64,000 nucleotides of DNA from Apoda limacodes (Eukaryota > Arthropoda > Insecta > Lepidoptera > Limacodidae). The stretch is from positions 13,087,001 to 13,151,000 of the forward strand of contig OX291547.1 of the NCBI GenBank assembly GCA_946406115.1. The letters run 5' to 3'. A model generated the notes under the pieces. The model ran no database searches. It worked only from the letters and a program-made list of their open reading frames with translations, and was not told the DNA's origin. Positions 57,976 to 64,000 of the stretch are shown one piece after another (within the stretch, counting starts at the first letter, position 1; the number at the start of each line of letters is the position of its first letter). The translations under genes were made by a program, and so were the position numbers.

Positions 57976-58607
57976 CATGCCATGAACAAATATCATCAAA
58001 TTACTTCAAAGAAATAATTTGGCTTCATTTATTTTCAGTCAATCAACTAAATTAGTTATTTTTATTTTCGGTTTATTCATCTTTCTTCGTTTGTTCAATT
58101 CTTTGTTACACTAACTTTAAAATATGTATGAAAAATGATGTTAGTATTTGAGTTAAGTTTGTATGATGATATACATTTAAAAATATTGTAATTTGCTATG
58201 TTGATTTATTTTGTAAAGGGAAGGTATAGAATACATAATGTATAATAAGCATATCGACGCAGGAAAGCAATATTATAAGTAGACAAAATACCGAAAGCAT
58301 ATTTTACAAGCTTTTATTAAGTTTCACCTGTCCCCGTGTCTGTAATCAAATCTTGCAGTTATATTTGACTTGAAAATTAGGTACATAGACACCAACTTCA
58401 AAATTGTAATTCAGATCAGATTTCAGCGGTCATAAAAAATTCCTCTTGTTACCACTCTTTTACAAAAAGGGCTCCGCTTTATACTTGCGACCCTATTGAA
58501 AGCACTCGCCCCCCCCCCCCCAAATAAAATCTATTTAGCCGTCAACTAATATCACTAATTCTGACTCCTTTCCATACTACTTTCTACTGCTACCACATAC
58601 TTTTTTA
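57976..58607. other. AT-rich DNA, nothing recognised
   Basis: Includes a 14-C homopolymer near 58510. No coding. Confidence 0.4.
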
Positions 58608-59665
58608 TACCATCATATTTATATACCATAAGGTGGCAAATAAGCTTACGGTCCGCCTGGTGGTAAGCGGTCTCACGCATTGCCGACCCTTCGAAAATCT
58701 ACTAAATTCTTACTTGAAGAATCCCTTACTGCAGTCCTTAGAGAAAACCTTTGCAGGGAACCCATTACGCAACCCAAGCGTTCGCGGGAGGAAGTTTCTC
58801 TGAAACCGCACTGTACGCGAACATTTCGGTTCAAAAGTGTGAGGATGAATTCCCTGCAGATGGCGAGCGTTGCAATGGTAGAAATTAGCTGTGGGCAGCA
58901 TTTCGTACAATCTCGATAACACAGCGGGAGGTCCGGCGTGTTGCTTTCTCTAGATGTTCATAAGTCGAGTGGGCCAGACGGTATACCAGCAGTGGTGCTT
59001 AAGCAGTGTGCTCCTGAGTTATGTCCTGTACTCACGCGCCTCTTCGCGCTTTCCTACCATACTAGGCAATTTCCGTTTTCATGGAAGACTGCGAATGTGC
59101 GCCAGGTGCCCAAAAAGGGTGATAGATCAAATCCATCGAATTACAGGCCTATCGCTATTACCTCTCTCCTCTCCAAGGTGATGGAGCGTGTGATCAACAC
59201 ACAGCTTCTAAGATACGTAGAAGAACACGACCTGGTCAGTGACCGTCAATATCGCTACGTTCGCTCGACCGCTTTTAGTGCATCTCACACACCGATGGGC
59301 ACTAGCCATTGAGAGTCAGGGGGAGGCATTGGCATGTAGCCTGGACATAGCGAAGGCGTTCGATCGGGTCTGGCACAGGGATCTGCTATCGAAGTTGCCA
59401 TCTTACGGTGTGCCCGAGGGTTTGTGCAAATGGGTGGCTAGCTTTTTGTCCGGCAGACGCATACGAACCGTAGATGACGGTAGTTGCTCTGATAGCATGG
59501 ACATTAATGCTGGTATCCCGCAAATGTTTGTGCTGTCTCCTACACTGTTACAACTGCACAACAATAACATTTTGGACATCAACTACATACATTGCTATGC
59601 AAACATCTCTCGTTCTGTTGTGATGGAAAAGCCCGGAGAACTTGTGTTGCGAAGGTGTTTGTGAT
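58608..59665 (-). pseudogene. CR1/Jockey-group LINE copy with inverted 5' part (twin-priming-like)
   Basis: Left part 58608-58935 is the 3' tail on the minus strand (RLYEMLPTANFYHCN, RFQRNFLPRTLGLRNGF, then GGCGGACCGTAAGCTTATTT). Right part 58938-59665 is upstream RT on the plus strand (LLSLDVHKSSGPDGIPAVVL, KKGDRSNPSNYRPIAITSLL, DIAKAFDRVWHRDLLSKL, INAGIPQMFVLSPTLL, INYIHCYANISRS). The two are joined head to head at about 58936. The catalytic YADD is lost (CYANI). Confidence 0.85.
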
Positions 59666-59924
59666 TTATTCACGGATAAATAGATTTGGTTTAAATTTGA
59701 CATACACCTAGACATTGGCGTAGCCACAATTATTTTTTGGGGGCAACATGTGAGGGCGTATATCGGTTTCTGTATATTTATTAATCCAGTCATCAGCGGG
59801 GCGGGTGCCCTTGCCCGTACTAATAAAACTGCACCTACAGCGTGATCGCGATTAAGACATAAAATAGTTTATACATATCGCAAATAGTTATTTCTGTAGT
59901 TAAAACCTCTAGTAAATATATATA
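59666..59924. other. Possible decayed hAT end
   Basis: CATTGGCGTAGCCACAATTA then TTTTTTGGGGGCAA at 59714 resembles the left ends at 39766 and 10402 (GGCGTAGCCAGG plus G-run). No partner end was found. Confidence 0.3.
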
Positions 59925-60690
59925 GTACTAGCTTTTTCCCGCGGTTCCACCCGCCCCAAATTCGGTTATCTGTGTAGGATTTTACCGGTAATTCCTTAAT
60001 TATATAAATAAAACTAGCTCACACTTGACGTTTTTAAGAAGCCTATGTCCGTCTTTAGAACTATCTCTATTTTTCTGCGGTTCCACCTCCCCTTAATTCG
60101 GTTATCGGTGTGGGATTTCAACGGCAACTCCTCAATTATAAAAAAAGACCGACCCACACTTGACGTTATCAAGTCGACTTTGTCCTTTCCAGGGACTAAA
60201 ACTCCATGCCATATTTTGTCTTAATCGGTACTGCGGTTTAAGCGTGAATTGGTAACATACACTTTCACATTTATAATGTTAGTATAGATTTATCTCTATA
60301 TAATATATATACAGTATTAAACAGTATAAGTATCATCCGAAAATTAGATTATCACAAAAAAAAAGACATTTTGGCCTTCCGCGTTGCTTACTAAGCTCCT
60401 TATTACCCGGCCCTTTGTGATGTTGTCTAATCCGGATAAGAGCCTACACTTAAAACTTTGTAAATACCCTTTTAGCTGTAGCAATGGCTTCCACAAGGAA
60501 TTCGGTTGATGTACAAAGTTAATTATTGTTGCGGGAACTTTTGAAAATTCCAAAATTAAAAGTAGTCTACGTCCTTTTCCGACTATTGAACAATCCCTAT
60601 GCTCAATTCGATGATCCGTTGCAAAACCGGAAGGCAGAACAAACAAACAAAAAACTCACGTTCCCATTTTGCAATATTAGCGTGGATTAA
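59925..60690 (+). mobile_element. RTE-type tails, three degenerate units
   Basis: CTAGCTTTTTCCCGCGGTTC opens a unit with GTGTAGGATTTTACCGG and CACTTGACGTTTTTAAGAAG. A second unit starts at 60078 (TGCGGTTCCACCTCCCC) and ends at TTTATAATGTTAGTATAGAT. A third, poorer unit spans about 60340-60690 (TTGCGGGAACTTTTGAAAAT). A further scrap is at 61120-61300 (ACTCCCGCGGGAACTTTTGA). Confidence 0.6.
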
Positions 60691-60756
60691 CAACATAAGG
60701 CGTAGGTATAACACTTATTGACGGATTCCTTGCGGTAAGGGTAGGGGGGAGGGGCG

Positions 60757-61115
60757 TCCATAAATTACATGAGGCGTTTAAGGGGGAAGTGGGTCAAGCA
60801 GAATCACATCCAATCTCACGTTTGGGGGGGTTTCGCCAAAAAAACAGTGTAGAATTGCGAGAAAACTGTTAAATATCGCCAAACCTGTACAGTAACAATT
60901 TAATTATTTCAGCTGTGCTAACGGCACGAAGTTATGTTATGTTTTTTTTTAAATATAGTCAACGCAATTAAGCACAGATTTACGATCTTCACTTACGCAT
61001 TTAAAAAAAATCTTACGAGAGATTAGGGGAAGTGGGGGAGGGGTTCAAGCCAAATCTCATGACATCTCACCAAAGCGGTCGAAAAATGGCCAAAATCACC
61101 TCATGTAATTGATGG
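60757..61115. mobile_element. MITE with TCCATnAATTACATGAGG ends
   Basis: The start TCCATAAATTACATGAGGCG and reverse-strand end TCCATCAATTACATGAGGTG form a 20-base inverted repeat with two mismatches. Subterminal G-rich blocks (AGGGGGAAGTGGGTCAAG and GGGGAAGTGGGGGAGGGG) point the same way. No coding. Confidence 0.6.
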
Positions 61116-61369
61116 AGTTATTAGTAGAATTCCTAAGGCAACTCCTTGATTATACTCGTTCGTGGAATTCGGTTATAGTTACTCCCGCGGGAACTTTTGA
61201 ATTTTCCGTGATTAAATCTAGCCTATGTACTCTTCTAGATCTCTGTGCCAAATTTCATCCATATCCGTGCTGCCGTTCTATACTAGCCAGCTTTTGGGAT
61301 ATTGGCAGACTTGGTACAAAATGTTGTTTTCATACGGTAAAAATGGCATTGTAGGCACAATACGTCGAG

Positions 61370-61950
61370 GTGTTTGAGATATATGAGTGAATCGACAACG
61401 AAATCAGTTCTACAAAACAGTCAAACATGACCTATCAAGCTACAAAAAGGAGTGAAACGGGGGATGTCATGTCCTCGAAACAGTTTACAATCGCACTGAT
61501 GACTTTAAGTCTTGATAACTGGAAAGGACATGGCATAAGTAAAGTTAAACAGCGAGTAAATCCCACACCTACAATTTTCTGACGATAATATTATAGTGCA
61601 GTTGGGTAAAATCCTTTAGGACGGCTTCGTCCACTCACCCAACTCGTCCACTTTCCTTACTCATCCAGTTCCTAACTCATTCACTTATTATTATTCCCCC
61701 GTGGACCAACAATAAAGTTGAACATTAGAAAAATTATATTTCGTATTAAACTCTCAGTGCGCTAATTCTACTCACACTTGATTTTTTTAACTACAACAAA
61801 TTTCAACCTTTTAAAAGTTTAAAACTGTTTAAAAAGGAATAATGTTTAGTTCAGTATAAAACCTTCATGGAAAACTCTTTGTGAACCTCCTTTTTTATTG
61901 TCGGTTAAAAGCTTTAATATTATCATTTTGGGGCAGTGGTCCAATTCGCC
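61370..61950 (-). repeat. Foldback repeat, copy 2 (inverted and permuted)
   Basis: Minus-strand counterpart of the elements at 11205-12076. Blocks: 61740-61940 matches 11590-11800, 61690-61735 matches the right arm (GGTCCACGGGGGAA), 61370-61615 matches 11205-11460 (GTCAAACATGACCTATCAAG). The block order differs from copy 1. Confidence 0.65.
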
Positions 61951-62770
61951 TACTCAATGCAATATTGGCACACCTCCAAATTTTGGTAAATAAGAGTTAA
62001 TACCAAATTTTGAACGAAATGCTTAAAGCAATGCTATGCAATAAAGACACAAATTTTGGAACAATTACTCGGCGCTAGATGGCGTTATGTGTCACTATTA
62101 CACTGTCGTAAAATCTTTCATGTCTGTCATGCAACACCGGCTCGACACTAGTCGGTCGCATGCGCTCACGGTGAAAACACATTGTAGATTGTGTAATAAT
62201 GGCACTTCTGACTTGTTTCGATATTGCACAAAATTTACATTGCCATTTCAATTTGTGCCGATTTAAAATAAAGAGTAGTAAAAAATTATCAAGAGAAGCA
62301 AAGCAAATAGGTAAGTTTAATTTAAATGAACTTATTGTACTCATATTTATAAATCAAATATGCCGCAAAATTTTATTATACGTTATAGTTTTTATTTTTA
62401 TTGTATTTGATTTATTAAGGATTTCTATCACATTGGTTTATTAAACTTTCACCAAGTTAAATAAATGTAAAATAAAATTGTGATGTAGTGCTTTCAGGAG
62501 CCCGGCTAGGCTATAAGTAATACAATCAAATTCAACCGTTGCACTGAGGGTGCTGAGGGTTGTTTTATTTTATGTTCGCTCGGCAGGGTTCCACAGAGAA
62601 AGTAAATGAAACGTACGGTTTTAATCAATATGATTTCAGCGGTTTAATATCTTATCAACCCTTAAATAACAGTCTATCTTATCCTACGGGATACATTTAA
62701 CTTTCAGTATCTATCGCGACCCTAACTTAACACGCCTACTCGCGGGTAAGGGGGAGTAGGGGGAAGTAAG
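61951..62770. other. No gene recognised
   Basis: Includes open frames of 81-89 codons near 62075-62444 without resemblance to known proteins. Confidence 0.35.
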
Positions 62771-62906
62771 GGGTTGGTACCCTTCCAAGCGAACCCGAAG
62801 TCAGTCGTGGTTGCTCAAGATGGGTGCCGTTCGGGATAAGGGATGATCGGGGGTTGGTACCCTTCGAAGCGAACCCGAAGTCAGTCGTGGTTGCTCAAGA
62901 TGGGTT
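62771..62906 (+). repeat. Direct duplication of about 53 bp
   Basis: GGTTGGTACCCTTC, AGCGAACCCGAAGTCAGTCG and TGGTTGCTCAAGATGGGT occur at 62772-62824 and 62853-62905 with a single mismatch, separated by about 28 bases. The GC-rich block runs on to about 63160 and carries TATA-like GGCTTTTTATACGG at 62985. It could be an LTR or LINE 5' region, which cannot be decided here. Confidence 0.7.
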
Positions 62907-63184
62907 GTTTACCAAGGGGAAGTGGATTCGGAAGGTGGGGCGAGAGCTCTCGGCAGAGTGCTCTCTCGAGACGTGTTGTCGAGGCTTTTTATACGGTGCA
63001 GCGGTGGCTTGTCGGAGTGGAGCGCAGCGGTGGGGTGATGACGTCACAGTTGAGCGTGTGTGTGTTGTCATCGGTGGCGTCACGCGCCTTGTGCGTGTGC
63101 TACGGGTGATGATCACGCGCTCCGGTCGTGGTCGCTCAGCGGGCCAAGTTACAAAATTTAAAAAAAATTTTTGTGTACCTACAA

Positions 63185-64000
63185 GTGAAGAGGTTTTTTT
63201 TTCTCTGAAAACGCACTGCACGCGACCATTTCGTTTCTAAAGTGGAGAATAAATTTCCTGCCGATGTCAAGCGGTGCGATGGTAGAAAGTAGCCGTGGGC
63301 ATAATTTCGAACAATTCTTCAGAACACATCCCATTGTACAAGCGGTAGAACACACAGGGAAGCAAACTTTCCCCTCAGACTGAAGGTATACGGCAAGTGA
63401 GCTTGGGATCGTCGACAATTCTCACAGCCCGTTGTTGAACCGAGTCAAAAGAGCCAAGCTGGTATCCGGTTGCACCCGCCCAGAGATGGCAGCAGTACTC
63501 TATATGGGCCAAACTTGCGCCTTGTAAAGCAGAAACCTCTGCCTCGACGTGAAGTACGGCCTCGCCCCGTTGAGTACACCTAGTTTTTTGGACGCCAGCT
63601 TCACCTTGTTTTACAAATGAACTCGGAACTGAACATCGCTGGAGATGTCAACACCAAGAATCCCAATACTCTTGGAGATTGAGAAGGGGGTGTGCTGCAA
63701 TTGCGGGACTACAGTGAATGGGGTTTTCTTAGCGGTGAACGCGCAGACTTGTGTCTTTGTAGGGTTGAATCGGACCAAGTTTACCCGTCCCCAGTCGGAG
63801 ACCTTGGACAGTGTGGTCTCGATTTGAGACACAAGTTCTCCGCGTTTTTCCTCCACAACGGAACTAGGGATGTTTGCACGACCCGTGTAACGCGTCTCCA
63901 GTACTGACATCTGCATAGCAATGTATGTTGTTGATGTCCAACATGTCATTGATATGCAGTAGAAGCACAGAGCCTTGCGGGACATCAGCATTCATGTCCA
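63185..64000 (-). pseudogene. CR1/Jockey-group LINE ORF2 (family A), runs off the right edge
   Basis: Minus strand from the edge: VPQGSV-like, INDMLDINNIHCYADVST (second catalytic Asp of YADD changed to Val), ANIPSSVVEEKRGELVSQIE, TTLSKVSDWGRVNLVRFNPT, KTQVCAFTAKKTPFTVVPQL, SISKSIGILGVDISSDVQFR, then the C-terminal thumb in other frames. The 3' end stops early at GCGTTTTCAGAGAAAAAAAA near 63190 rather than at the usual tail. Confidence 0.83.

Noticed and set aside
62824..63240. 138-codon open frame in GC-rich DNA
   Set aside because: No similarity to known proteins, overlaps other equally open frames and a duplicated block, and runs into LINE DNA at its end.

Overview
This window reads as nuclear DNA of a moth or butterfly (Lepidoptera). 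It is AT-rich, has intron-containing genes with GT-AG splice sites, and is crowded with decayed transposable elements of types common in Lepidoptera: one CR1/Jockey-group LINE in many pieces, a LOA-clade LINE, Jockey-clade LINEs, RTE-type tails, copia, hAT, pogo, mariner, Helitron and a tRNA-derived SINE. Nothing bacterial, plasmid or CRISPR-like is present.

Three host genes can be supported. (1) On the minus strand, four exons between 779 and 9845 encode the middle of mitochondrial HMG-CoA lyase (HMGCL, ketogenesis and leucine breakdown). Its last exon(s) lie off the left edge and its leader exon was not located. (2) On the plus strand, 28311-29735 is an uninterrupted 474-residue class I Rab11-family interacting protein (Rip11): N-terminal C2 domain, C-terminal Rab11-binding domain. 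(3) On the minus strand, four exons between 51830 and 54538 encode a complete KRTCAP2 homologue, a small membrane subunit of the oligosaccharyltransferase complex. It was assembled here by splice phase and similarity to the family. These are ordinary housekeeping genes with no operon-like relation to each other.

Layout: 1-9.9 kb, HMGCL exons with introns full of MITEs, a SINE and LINE debris; 10.4-12.5 kb, a non-autonomous hAT-like element with an exact 8-bp target duplication; 13-17 kb, LINE tails and a perfect hAT MITE; 17.8-21.2 kb, a broken copia element with a 199-bp insertion in its integrase; 22-27 kb, a nearly full but frameshifted LOA-clade LINE interrupted by a LINE tail; 28.3-31.4 kb, Rip11 and its probable 3' UTR; 31.4-35.5 kb, quiet intergenic DNA; 35.6-43.6 kb, a nested stack in which a Jockey ORF2 is split by a pogo-like element and an hAT element, each carrying further insertions; 43.6-50.2 kb, Helitron, mariner, CR1-like and Jockey remnants plus local tandem repeats; 50.7-51.3 kb, a long-armed palindromic MITE; 51.8-54.5 kb, KRTCAP2; 55-64 kb, more LINE debris, including a CR1-like copy with an inverted 5' part, and a relic of a cysteine-rich CXC-type gene.

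The most notable content is the resolvable nesting of insertions, with target duplications that restore the interrupted reading frames. No convincing new host system was found.
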